This document shows, one piece after another, positions 1-7,407 of a DNA stretch of 64,000 nucleotides. The notes under the pieces were generated by a model that made no database searches, was not told the DNA's origin, and saw only the letters and a list, made by a program, of their open reading frames with translations. Position numbers and translations under genes: made by a program. Source of the stretch: Luteimicrobium album (GTDB lineage Bacteria > Actinomycetota > Actinomycetes > Actinomycetales > Cellulomonadaceae). Position 1 is the first letter of the stretch; every line of letters starts with the position of its first letter. Location of the stretch: positions 3,224,001 to 3,288,000 of the forward strand of contig NZ_BSUK01000001.1 in NCBI RefSeq assembly GCF_030161555.1, written 5' to 3'.

Positions 1-99
1 GTGCTGCTGGACGCCCGGCAGGTCGCAGAAACGCACGTCGACGAACTCGACATCCTGCTCCCGCGTGAAGGCGATCGCCTCTTCCGCGCTCTTGAACAT
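1..99 (-). CDS. glnA: Glutamine synthetase, N-terminal 33 residues (runs off the window)
   Basis: The first 99 bases read on the minus strand as an open frame from ATG at 99, beginning MFKSAEEAIAFTREQ and ending DLPGVQQH at the window edge. This matches the N-terminus of actinobacterial GlnA type I, which makes glutamine from glutamate, ammonia and ATP in the cytosol. An AAGGAG ribosome-binding site lies just upstream (about 103-110). Only the N-terminal beta-Grasp region is present; the catalytic domain is outside. The assignment rests on a short but characteristic stretch. Confidence 0.85.
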   Translation of the reverse strand, partial: MFKSAEEAIAFTREQDVEFVDVRFCDLPGVQQH

Positions 100-282
100 G
101 CGATGAACTCCTTGATCGGTGGAGCCCCTTCTCGGGGCGTCTCGAACCTAGGGCGAGGCGGTTTCGCCTCCGTGTAGGTCGTGTTTCAGGCACGTTACGC
201 GTGGTGCCACCGTGTGACGAGTTCGTCTCACGGACGGGACGGGTCCCCGCCCGACGGCGTCCGGTCGCCCAGGTCGCCCCCG

Positions 283-288
283 TACCCT
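283..288 (+). promoter_or_regulatory. -10 box of a leaderless promoter (RDD gene)
   Basis: TACCCT followed by 6 nt and then GTG at 295; no ribosome-binding site is visible. Confidence 0.5.
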
Positions 289-294
289 GGACCC

Positions 295-736
295 GTGGTG
301 TCACGCGACGAGATCGGCTCCTGGCTCGAGGGCACGCCCGGTGGCCCGTCCACCCGCGGCGCGCGGCTCGGCCTCCCCGCACGGGCCGGGGTCGCTCGCG
401 CCCGTCGGACGGCGCGTCGTCGCGCTGCTGATCGACTGGGCGCTGTGCTGGGCCGTCAGCCTGGGGTTCTTCGGCGGCAACTCCTGGGCGACGCTGCTGA
501 TCTTCCTCGGGGAGAACGTCCTCCTCGTCGGGACCGCCGGGTTCACCGTCGGCCACCGCGTGCTCGGCCTCCGGGTGCGCCGGCTCGTCGCCGACGCCCC
601 CGACGGGCCACCCGGCCCGCTGCGCGCGCTCGTGCGGTCGGTGCTGGTCTGCCTCGTCGTCCCCGCCGTCGTCTGGGACGGCGACGGTCGGGGCCTGCAC
701 GACCGCGCCGCGGGGACGGCGATCGTCCGCCGCTGA
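295..736 (+). CDS. RDD family membrane protein (frameshifted in this sequence)
   Basis: Two frames combine into one protein. From GTG 295 it starts VVSRDEIGSWLEG and reads to RLGLP; it then continues one frame over as GPGSLAPVGRRVV to the stop at 736. The body has the RDD signature (GRRVVALLIDWAL) and two or three membrane segments, plus the GHRVLGLRVRRL and GRGLHDRAAG motifs typical of RDD proteins, whose function is generally unknown. The shift lies at the C run near 385-388 (two C too few or one too many) and is most likely a sequencing error. If real, the gene is broken. It stands upstream of glnA in the opposite orientation. Confidence 0.75.
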
Positions 737-850
737 GCTGCTCCCCGGGTCGGTTCGGGTCCGGGATCGTGTGCCCGCCGCGCGCAGCCGTCAGGTGCCG
801 GGAGACGGACGACCGGGGCCCCGAGCGACCGAGACCTGCCCGGACAGCAC

Positions 851-887
851 GAAGCCCCGTGCCCGACGACGTCGGGCACGGGGCTTC
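851..887. terminator. Bidirectional hairpin terminator
   Basis: A perfect 17-bp stem (851-867 with 871-887) closes a 3-nt loop between the convergent RDD and DUF4191 genes. Confidence 0.85.
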
Positions 888-899
888 ATCGTGTCGCGG

Positions 900-1640
900 T
901 CAGCGGCCGCGCAGGCTCTTGCGGTCCGGGCGCACGCGCGTGGGGTCGATCCCCTTGGGGATCGGGAGCCTCGCGCCGCCCAGCGCGCGCAGGCGCTTGG
1001 AGACCTCGGCGACCTCCGCCTTGGTCAGCGTCGGCTTCATCTTCTGGACGGTCTTCACGAGCTTGCGGAGCGGGACCTGGCCCTCGCCGTTGCCGCACTC
1101 GAGCGTCGTGATCGGCACGCCCGCGACGACGCGCGCCGTGCGCTTCTTCTCGGCCTCGAGCAGACGCGTCGCGCGTCCCGCGGGGGCCTCGCCGACGAGG
1201 AGCACGCCCGCGCGCCCGACGCCGCGGAACACGAGGTCCTGGCTGCGGGCCTCGAACGCGACCGGCTCCTCCTCGAACGTCCAGCCGCCGCGGCGGACCG
1301 AGCCGAGCGCGGCGCGCGTCGCGCCGGGCTTGCCCTCGATCTGCTGGTACGCCGCCGCCTCGGCGCGGCGCGTCAGGACGAACATGCCGCCCAGCAGACC
1401 GAACGGCACTCCGACGATCAGGCCGGAGATCCAGTGGCCGCCGAGCAGGAAGCCCACGAGCGTCGCCACGACGACGACCCCGACGAACACGCCGAGGACC
1501 CACCACGTGACCGCGGGATCGCTGCGGCGCGTCATCGTGTACGCGGACCACACCTGGTGGTACCAGCGCTGCTTCTTCTGCTTGGGCTCGCTCGACGACT
1601 CTGCGCCGGCGCCCTTCGACGTGTCCTTGCTACGGGCCAT
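900..1640 (-). CDS. DUF4191 family membrane protein
   Basis: 246 residues from ATG 1640. The N-terminus is charged (MARSKDTSKGAG..., then KQKKQRWYHQVW). Two adjacent membrane segments follow at about residues 45-65 and 70-90, then a cytosolic C-terminal domain with a GGWTFEEEPVAFEARSQD stretch. This layout fits the actinobacterial DUF4191 family, usually found beside lipA as here. Function is unknown; the location suggests a link to the lipoate/E2 region but nothing in the sequence proves it. It has its own leaderless-type promoter, so it need not be co-transcribed with lipA. Confidence 0.85.
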   Translation of the reverse strand: MARSKDTSKGAGAESSSEPKQKKQRWYHQVWSAYTMTRRSDPAVTWWVLGVFVGVVVVATLVGFLLGGHWISGLIVGVPFGLLGGMFVLTRRAEAAAYQQIEGKPGATRAALGSVRRGGWTFEEEPVAFEARSQDLVFRGVGRAGVLLVGEAPAGRATRLLEAEKKRTARVVAGVPITTLECGNGEGQVPLRKLVKTVQKMKPTLTKAEVAEVSKRLRALGGARLPIPKGIDPTRVRPDRKSLRGR

Positions 1641-1648
1641 AATCCGGC

Positions 1649-1654
1649 AGTCTA
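1649..1654 (-). promoter_or_regulatory. -10 box of a leaderless promoter (DUF4191 gene)
   Basis: TAGACT on the minus strand, 8 nt before ATG 1640, with no ribosome-binding site. Confidence 0.5.
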
Positions 1655-1705
1655 CCGGGGCGCCGGACGGGCCGGGCGCCGCCCGCGGCCCGTCCGGACC
1701 CACCC

Positions 1706-2707
1706 TCAGCGGGCGAGCAGGGACGCGGCCTCCTGGCGCGACGTCGTCGGCTGGGCGAGGTGCGCGAGAGCGTCGGGGATGGTCTCGCCTCGGCGCGTCA
1801 TGGCCTGCCCCCACAGGCGGCCGGCCCGGTACGACGACCGCACCAGCGGCCCCGACATGACACCGAGGAACCCGATCCGCTCGGCCTCGTCCGACAGCTC
1901 GACAAACTCCTCGGGCTTGACCCACCGGTCGATCGGGTGGTGCCGCAGCGACGGGCGCAGGTACTGGGTGATGGTGACGAGGTCGCAGCCCGCGTCGTGC
2001 AGGTCCTGCAGCGCCGACTTGGCCTCGTCGATGGTCTCGCCCATGCCGAGGATGAGGTTCGACTTGGTGACCAGGCCGGCCTCGCGCGCCTGCGTGAGCA
2101 CCGACAGCGACCGCTCGTACCGGAACCCGGGGCGGATCTGCTTGAAGATGCGCGGGACGGTCTCGAGGTTGTGCGCGAGGACCTCGGGGCGCGAGCCGAA
2201 GACCTCGGCCAGCAGCTCGGGGATCGCGTTGAAGTCGGGGATGAGGAGCTCGACGCCCGTGCCCGGGTTCATGGCGTGGATCTGGCGGACCGTCTCCGCG
2301 TACAGCCAGGCGCCGCCGTCGGCCAGGTCGTCGCGCGCGACGCCCGTGACCGTCGAGTAGCGCAGGCCCATCGCCTGCACCGACTCGGCGACGCGACGCG
2401 GCTCGTCCGCGTCGAAGTCGGCGGGCTTGCCCGTGTCGATCTGGCAGAAGTCGCAGCGCCGCGTGCACTGGTCGCCGCCGATGAGGAACGTCGCCTCGCG
2501 GTCCTCCCAGCACTCGAAGATGTTGGGACAGCCCGCTTCCTCGCACACCGTGTGCAGTCCCTCGGAACGCACCAGGCTCTTCAGCTCGGTGTACTCCGGG
2601 CCCATCGTCGCGCGCGTCTTGATCCACGACGGCTTCTTCTCGATGGGGGTGGCCGCGTTGCGGGCCTCGATGCGCAGCATGCGACGGCCCTCGGGTGCGA
2701 TGGTCAC
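1706..2707 (-). CDS. lipA: Lipoyl synthase (radical SAM)
   Basis: LipA inserts two sulfur atoms into octanoyl groups on the lipoyl domains of 2-oxoacid dehydrogenases and GcvH. The 333-residue length is normal. The N-terminal auxiliary cluster cysteines are visible (C55, C60, C66 in [14 protein letters not shown]), and the radical-SAM CxxxCxxC is C81/C85/C88 in CTRRCDFC. Start is GTG 2707, preceded by GGGAGA. It lies 61 bp downstream of lipB on the same strand, forming the octanoyl-transfer plus sulfur-insertion pair. A likely substrate, the E2 protein with two lipoyl domains, is encoded at 7.4-9.2 kb. Confidence 0.96.
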   Translation of the reverse strand: MTIAPEGRRMLRIEARNAATPIEKKPSWIKTRATMGPEYTELKSLVRSEGLHTVCEEAGCPNIFECWEDREATFLIGGDQCTRRCDFCQIDTGKPADFDADEPRRVAESVQAMGLRYSTVTGVARDDLADGGAWLYAETVRQIHAMNPGTGVELLIPDFNAIPELLAEVFGSRPEVLAHNLETVPRIFKQIRPGFRYERSLSVLTQAREAGLVTKSNLILGMGETIDEAKSALQDLHDAGCDLVTITQYLRPSLRHHPIDRWVKPEEFVELSDEAERIGFLGVMSGPLVRSSYRAGRLWGQAMTRRGETIPDALAHLAQPTTSRQEAASLLAR

Positions 2708-2768
2708 GCTGTCTCCCAGGTGGTGGTCGCCGGCCCCGGTCGGGGGCGGCGTGCGGGCGTCGTCCAGC

Positions 2769-3482
2769 CTACGGCAGCGCGGGAGCGCCGGACCCGCGGA
2801 GCGCGGGCGTCGCAGGGCTGGTCGGGGACGTCGTCGGCGGGTCCGCGACGACGGTGGCGAGCGCGTCGGTGAGCGCGCGCTCGAGCAGGGGACGGACCTC
2901 CTGGATCGTCACGGCCCGGCCGAGCTCGGCCGTCAGCGACGTCACGTCCGCGTCGCTGATGCCGCACGGCACGATCCGGCCGAACTCCCCGAGGTCCGGG
3001 TTGCAGTTGAGGGCGAGGCCGTGCATCGTCACGCCCCTGGCGACGCGGACGCCGATCGCGCAGACCTTGCGCTCGCGGCGCGCGCCGTCGGCGGCGAACC
3101 ACACCCCCGATCGGCCCTCCACGCGGATGGTCTCGAGGCCGAGCGCCGCGCACACGTCGATGACGGCCTGCTCGAGGCAACGCACGTAGGCGACGACGTC
3201 GATCGGCGCGCGCAGCCGCACGATCGGGTACGCGACGAGCTGGCCCGGGCCGTGCCAGGTGACCTTGCCGCCGCGGTCGACGTCGACGACGGGCGTGCCG
3301 TCGTCGGGCCGCTCGTCGCGGTGGGTACGTCGTCCGGCGGTGTAGACGGGCTCGTGCTCCACGAGGAGCACCGTGTCCTGGCGTTCGCCCGCCGCGACCT
3401 CGGCGTGGATGCTGCGCTGCAGCTCCCACGTCGGCTGGTAGGGCGAGTGGACCGTGCCGAGCCCGAGCGGAGCGAAGCGCAT
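2769..3482 (-). CDS. lipB: Octanoyl-[acyl-carrier-protein]:protein transferase LipB
   Basis: 237 residues. LipB moves octanoate from acyl carrier protein to a lysine of lipoyl domains, the step before LipA. Family landmarks are present: [14 protein letters not shown] (substrate pocket), [10 protein letters not shown] with the catalytic lysine, and [16 protein letters not shown] with the catalytic cysteine. The C-terminal tail of about 20 residues is low-complexity and variable. The start is ATG 3482, seven nucleotides after a TAGCCT box, so the mRNA is probably leaderless. Divergent from the pseudokinase gene. Confidence 0.95.
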   Translation of the reverse strand: MRFAPLGLGTVHSPYQPTWELQRSIHAEVAAGERQDTVLLVEHEPVYTAGRRTHRDERPDDGTPVVDVDRGGKVTWHGPGQLVAYPIVRLRAPIDVVAYVRCLEQAVIDVCAALGLETIRVEGRSGVWFAADGARRERKVCAIGVRVARGVTMHGLALNCNPDLGEFGRIVPCGISDADVTSLTAELGRAVTIQEVRPLLERALTDALATVVADPPTTSPTSPATPALRGSGAPALP

Positions 3483-3489
3483 GGACCCC

Positions 3490-3495
3490 AGGCTA
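3490..3495 (-). promoter_or_regulatory. -10 box of a leaderless promoter (lipB-lipA)
   Basis: TAGCCT on the minus strand, 7 nt before the lipB ATG. Confidence 0.5.
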
Positions 3496-3582
3496 GACCC
3501 GCTCGGCGGGTGCTCGGGCAGCCGTCCGCCGCGCCTGTGGACAACCGACGTGCGGTCGGCCGGTTTCCTGTTCGATGTCCCC

Positions 3583-5152
3583 ATGACAGGTCCGAGCGAG
3601 CCCCGTCCGCCGGCGGCGTCCGGCGAGAACGCCGCCCTGGACGTCCCCGGCGGCCCGGTCCGCGAAGCCCTCCAGGCCGCCGGCTACACCGGCGCCGCGC
3701 GCGTGGGCGGCACCTGGGCGGTGCGCGCGCCCGATGGCGCAGCCTGCGCCCTGCAGGTCCTGCGGCGGGCGGAGCTCGGACCGGGCGTCGACGAGCGCGT
3801 GGCACGGCTGCGCACCGTCGAGCACGCCCACGTGGCACGTGTCGCGACCGTCGTCGAGGCCGGGGAGAGCTCGCCGTCGTGCTCCGCGGCGGGACCGGGA
3901 CGACCCTGCGGGACGTCCTCGCGCGGCGTGGCGCCCTACGCGCGGGCGAGGTCGTGACGATCGTCACAGGAGCCGGGCACGCCCTCGCCGCCCTGCACGC
4001 GGCGGGCCTCGCGCAGGGCGGGGTCACGGCCGACCGGATCGTCGTCGACGACGACGGGCGCTGCCACCTGCAGCCCGACGTGGTGCCGCCCGGCGCGGGT
4101 GCGTCGCCGTCGGAGGACGTGCGTGCGCTCGCGGCCCTCGCGCGCGATGCGGTCGCGGACGGCGCCGACGCGGCCGACGGCCCGGCGACCGATCCGGCGC
4201 ACGTCCCCGACCCCGACGACGCCGCGGCGGTCGCGGCGCTCCTTGCGATCCTCGACTCCACCGCGCGAGGCGCCGGCCCCCACGAGGCGGGAACCGCCGA
4301 CGAGCTCGCGACCCGCGCCGCACGGACCGTCGCCGCCGAGCCCGTCTCCGTCCCCGACCTCGCGGCGCTCGCCGCCGTGGCGATGGGACGGTCCGCCGCA
4401 CCGGCGGACGGATCGGTCCCACCGGCGTCGGCCGGGCGACCCGTCACCGGGGTCGTCCGACGCCCCGTCTCGCAGGTCCCGCGCCGGCGCGTGGTCCCGC
4501 CGCGGACGGCGGACCCCCTGGAGGACACGCTGGTCCGGGCACGTGCGCTCGCGGCTCCGGAGGGGCCGTACGAGCCCGAGGGCCGTCGGGCCCGGTCGGC
4601 CGCGCGCCTGCGGCGCCGCCGTGCCCGGAGCGTCACGCTGGCCGGCGCCGTCGCCGCGCTCGTCGTCGGCGCCGTGGTGCTGGTCGTGCTGCGCCCGTGG
4701 GGAGCGGTCAGCCCGCCGAGGCGGCGCCCAGCGCGTCGGCAGCGGCGTCCGCACCCGCCCCGACCGACGCGACGCTCGAGCGCGACCACCCGGACCGCGC
4801 GGCCCACGAGCTCACGCAGCGCCGCGGTGCGATGCTCGCGGGCGCCACCGCCGAGGACGCCGTGACCGTCGCGGGCTCGCCGGCGCGCGCCGCGGACGAC
4901 TCACTGGCCGCTCAGGTCGCCCAGCGGGGCGCGCTCGTCACGGCACCACCGGTCGACGTGGCGGCCACGCGCGTGGTGAGGTCGGGCGCCGACGCGGCGA
5001 CCGTCGACGTCCGGTACACGATCGGTGCTTACACCCTGCGCGCGAAGGATGGTGCCACGTCGTCGGTCCCGGCGGCGGCCGAGCGCACCGACCGGCTCGA
5101 GCTCGCCTGGACGGACCACGGCTGGCGCGTGCGGTCCGTGGCGGCCGGCTAG
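3583..5152 (+). CDS. Membrane-anchored protein-kinase-like protein, probably a pseudokinase (two frameshifts)
   Basis: Reading three frames in turn gives one protein of about 520 residues, starting [13 protein letters not shown]. The shifts are at G runs 3862-3865 and 4699-4702, each repaired by one added G. The N-terminal ~260 residues resemble an actinobacterial Ser/Thr kinase fold ([37 protein letters not shown]). However, the HRDxKxxN loop is replaced by [13 protein letters not shown], no DFG is seen, and the ATP lysine is replaced by Q in ALQVL. A basic stretch, a single membrane helix (about [20 protein letters not shown]) and an extracytoplasmic domain of ~140 residues follow. The TAG stop lies in the IS481 target duplication, so the insertion did not disrupt the gene. 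The ligand of the outer domain is unknown. Confidence 0.7.
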
Positions 5153-5153
5153 C
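5148..5153. repeat. IS481 target-site duplication, left copy
   Basis: GCTAGC, identical to 6263-6268. It contains the TAG stop codon of the pseudokinase gene (5150-5152). Confidence 0.9.
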
Positions 5154-6262
5154 TGTGATGTCCAGGGACGTTGTTTCGGCGACACGGCCGTGAAGAGCTG
5201 AGGGTGAGGGCCTCCGGTTGTGAAGTGGAGTTGTTGAGTTCAACCGCTTCACGAACCGGGAGGCCCTCGTGTCCCACGCTAACGCTGCTCTGACCCCGCG
5301 TGCCCGGCTGCGGCTGGCGCGCTTGATCGTCGAGGATCACTGGTCGCCGCAGGTCGCAGCGAAGATGTTCATGGTCTCGCCCGTCACTGCCCGCAAGTGG
5401 GCGGCCCGGCTGCGTTCGGAGGGACCCGCCGGGATGGCCGATCGTTCGAGCCGACCATGGTCGATGCCGACGAAGACACCACTGCCCGTGGTTAAGCAGA
5501 TCGTGAAGAGGCGGTGGCGACGCCGACTGGGACCGATACAGATCGCCGGCGAGCTCGGCCTGCCCGCATCGACCGTTCACGCGGTCCTGGTGCGCTGCCG
5601 GATCAACAGGCTCAGCCATATCGACCGAGTTAGCGGTGAGTCGATCCGCCGTTACGAGCACGACCACCCCGGCTCGCTGATCCATGTCGACGTCACGAAG
5701 TTCGGCAACATCCCCGATGGTGGCGGCTGGCGATTCGTCGGACGCGTCCAAGGCGAGCGCAACCGGGAAGCCACCGCCAACCGCACGAAGAACAGGAACC
5801 ACCGTCACGAGCCCAAGCTCGGCACTGCGTTCGTGCATACCGTGATCGACGACCACTCCCGCGTCGCCTACGCAGAGATCCATGCCGACGAGAAGGCAGA
5901 CACCGCGATCGGTGTCCTGCGCCGCGCGGTGTCCTGGTTCGCTGCCCGCGGCGTCACCGTCGAGCGGGTTCTCTCGGACAACGGGTCTGCCTACAAGTCC
6001 CACGCCTGGCGCGACGCCTGCACGCAGCTCGGGATCACCGCGAAGAAGACCCGCCCCTACCGGCCGCAGACCAACGGGAAGATCGAGCGCTTCCACCGCA
6101 CCCTCGCCGACGGCTGGGCCTACGCCCGCTTCTACGGATCCGAATCCGAGCGCCGATCCGCGCTACCCGGCTGGCTCCACTTCTACAATCACCACAGGCA
6201 CCACTCCGCCATCGGAGCCCCACCCATCAGCAGGATCGACAACAACCTGCCTGGACATCACA
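5154..6262 (+). mobile_element. IS481-family insertion sequence, complete, 1109 bp
   Basis: The ends are inverted repeats. Left is TGTGATGTCCAGG at 5154-5166; right is its complement ending at 6262 (CCTGGACATCACA), with partial similarity continuing inward around GTTGTT. Both ends are flanked by the perfect 6-bp direct repeat GCTAGC, fitting the NCTAGN target preference known for IS481. One transposase fills almost the whole element, and a hairpin precedes its start. Perfect ends, an intact frame and an exact duplication indicate a recent and possibly still mobile insertion. It sits between two convergent genes without breaking either. Confidence 0.95.
5206..5268 (+). promoter_or_regulatory. 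Hairpin masking the transposase ribosome-binding site
   Basis: Left arm 5206-5225 and right arm 5247-5268 pair over about 20 positions with minor mismatches, leaving a loop of about 21 nt. The right arm contains the GGGAGG Shine-Dalgarno sequence (5258-5263) and ends one base before GTG 5269. In a read-in transcript from outside the element the start would therefore be occluded. A transcript starting inside the left arm would be free of the hairpin. Confidence 0.7.
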
Positions 6263-6267
6263 GCTAG
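5269..6267 (+). CDS. IS481-family DDE transposase
   Basis: 332 residues, full family length. N-terminal helix-turn-helix region (residues ~10-60, with LRLARLIVEDHWSPQVAAKMF), a second HTH-like region (~70-110), then the rve/DDE integrase core: first D in IHVDVTKFG, second D in LSDNGSAYKS, E in NGKIERFHRTLADGWAY, and a YNHHRHHSAIG tail typical of IS481. GTG 5269 is chosen for its GGGAGG ribosome-binding site. The stop codon TAG (6265-6267) is not inside the element; it is made by the GCTAGC target duplication. Confidence 0.95.
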   Translation: MSHANAALTPRARLRLARLIVEDHWSPQVAAKMFMVSPVTARKWAARLRSEGPAGMADRSSRPWSMPTKTPLPVVKQIVKRRWRRRLGPIQIAGELGLPASTVHAVLVRCRINRLSHIDRVSGESIRRYEHDHPGSLIHVDVTKFGNIPDGGGWRFVGRVQGERNREATANRTKNRNHRHEPKLGTAFVHTVIDDHSRVAYAEIHADEKADTAIGVLRRAVSWFAARGVTVERVLSDNGSAYKSHAWRDACTQLGITAKKTRPYRPQTNGKIERFHRTLADGWAYARFYGSESERRSALPGWLHFYNHHRHHSAIGAPPISRIDNNLPGHHS

Positions 6268-6268
6268 C
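6263..6268. repeat. IS481 target-site duplication, right copy
   Basis: GCTAGC, identical to 5148-5153. It supplies TAG stops to the transposase (plus strand, 6265-6267) and to the epimerase gene (minus strand, 6264-6266). Confidence 0.9.
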
Positions 6269-7223
6269 TCGGGCGCTCCTCGGCCGCGGTGCGGAGCTCG
6301 CGGACGAGCCAGCCGACGGCGTCGGCCAGCCGCGGCTGGGACCACCGGAACCCGTCGGCATCGAGGACGCGCGGCACGAGCCGCGCCGAGGCGAGGATGT
6401 CGCCCGCAAAACCGCCGAGCGCGAGACGGAGCGCCGGCGCGGGCACCCGCAGCACCGCGGGCCGGTGCAGGGCGCGCCCGAGCGCGCGGGTCAGCTCGGC
6501 GTTCGGCACCGGGTCGGGCGACGCGAGGTTCACCGGACCGTGCACGCCCGACGCCGCGAGGTGCCGGATCGCGCGGACGTGGTCCTCGAGCGTGATCCAG
6601 CTCCAGATCTCGCGACCGTCGCCCAGCGGGCCGCCGAGGCCCGCCCGGAGGAGCGGGAGCAGGCGGCCGAGAGCGCCGCCGTCGGGCGTGAGGACGAGGG
6701 ACGTGCGCAGCAGGACGACCCGCACGCCGGCGTCCCGGGCCGGGTCGGTCGCGGCCTCCCAGTCCGTCACGAGATCGGCCAGGAAGCCGTCGCCGCGCCG
6801 CGCCGTCTCCGGTAGCGGCTCGTCGCCACGGTCCCCGTACACGCCCATCGCGGACGCCTGGACCAGGGCCGGTGCGTCCACCCCGTGGCGGGCCAGCTCG
6901 CGGGCGAGCAGACCTGTGCCGGCCAGGCGCGAGCTGCGCAGCAGGGCGCGGTAGCGCCGCGTCCACCGACGGTCCCCGATGCCCACGCCGCCCAGGTTCA
7001 CGACGACGTCCGCGCCGTCGAGCGCCTCGGCCGTCAGCACGCCGCGGTCGGGGTCCCACGGGACCGACGTGACGCCGTCGTCGGCGCCCGAGGGGCGAAC
7101 GCTCCCCGGCCGCACGAGCCGCCGGACCCGTACCCCGTCGGCGCGCATCGACGCCACGAGCGCCGAGCCGATCAGTCCGCCCGACCCCGCGACCACGACC
7201 GTGCTGCCACGCGCCTCCTCCAT
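6264..7223 (-). CDS. TIGR01777 family NAD(P)-dependent epimerase/dehydratase-like protein
   Basis: 319 residues. The Rossmann dinucleotide motif is visible near the N-terminus (VVAGSGGLIGSAL). NLGGVGIGDRRW, a QASAMGVYGDRGD segment, LRTSLVLTPDGGALGRLLPL and WSWITLEDHVRAI are all characteristic of the TIGR01777/YfcH branch of extended SDR proteins. The substrate is unknown. The protein ends at a TAG inside the IS481 target duplication, which equals the original stop because the site is duplicated. ATG 7223 follows a TAGCGT box by 8 nt, so a leaderless transcript is likely. It lies downstream of sucB on the same strand. Confidence 0.9.
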   Translation of the reverse strand: MEEARGSTVVVAGSGGLIGSALVASMRADGVRVRRLVRPGSVRPSGADDGVTSVPWDPDRGVLTAEALDGADVVVNLGGVGIGDRRWTRRYRALLRSSRLAGTGLLARELARHGVDAPALVQASAMGVYGDRGDEPLPETARRGDGFLADLVTDWEAATDPARDAGVRVVLLRTSLVLTPDGGALGRLLPLLRAGLGGPLGDGREIWSWITLEDHVRAIRHLAASGVHGPVNLASPDPVPNAELTRALGRALHRPAVLRVPAPALRLALGGFAGDILASARLVPRVLDADGFRWSQPRLADAVGWLVRELRTAAEERPS

Positions 7224-7231
7224 ACCCGCCG

Positions 7232-7237
7232 ACGCTA
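7232..7237 (-). promoter_or_regulatory. -10 box of a leaderless promoter (epimerase gene)
   Basis: TAGCGT on the minus strand, 8 nt before ATG 7223. Confidence 0.5.
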
Positions 7238-7260
7238 GACCATCCCGCCCGCCGCGGGTC

Positions 7261-7300
7261 GTCAGAACCTCGCCACCGTCGACGGGTAGGAGGTTCTGAC
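7261..7300. repeat. Inverted repeat upstream of the epimerase gene
   Basis: GTCAGAACCTC at 7261-7271 and its exact complement GAGGTTCTGAC at 7290-7300, separated by 18 nt. It lies about 40-80 bp upstream of the epimerase start, so it could be an operator. It could also be a hairpin at the end of the sucB transcript. There is no T-run. Confidence 0.5.
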
Positions 7301-7320
7301 AGGTCGGAGCCGGGGACGAC

Positions 7321-7354
7321 GACGGCGCCCCCGTCCGTGGACGAGAGCGCCGTC
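7321..7354 (-). terminator. Possible terminator of the lpdA-sucB transcript
   Basis: GACGGCGC (7321-7328) pairs with GCGCCGTC (7347-7354) across an 18-nt loop, about 55 bp past the sucB stop. The short stem and long loop make this a weak call. Confidence 0.35.
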
Positions 7355-7407
7355 AGGCGTGCCGCTGTCGCGCGCCGGTCAGGGCGTCACGACGAGAGGG
7401 GCGACCG

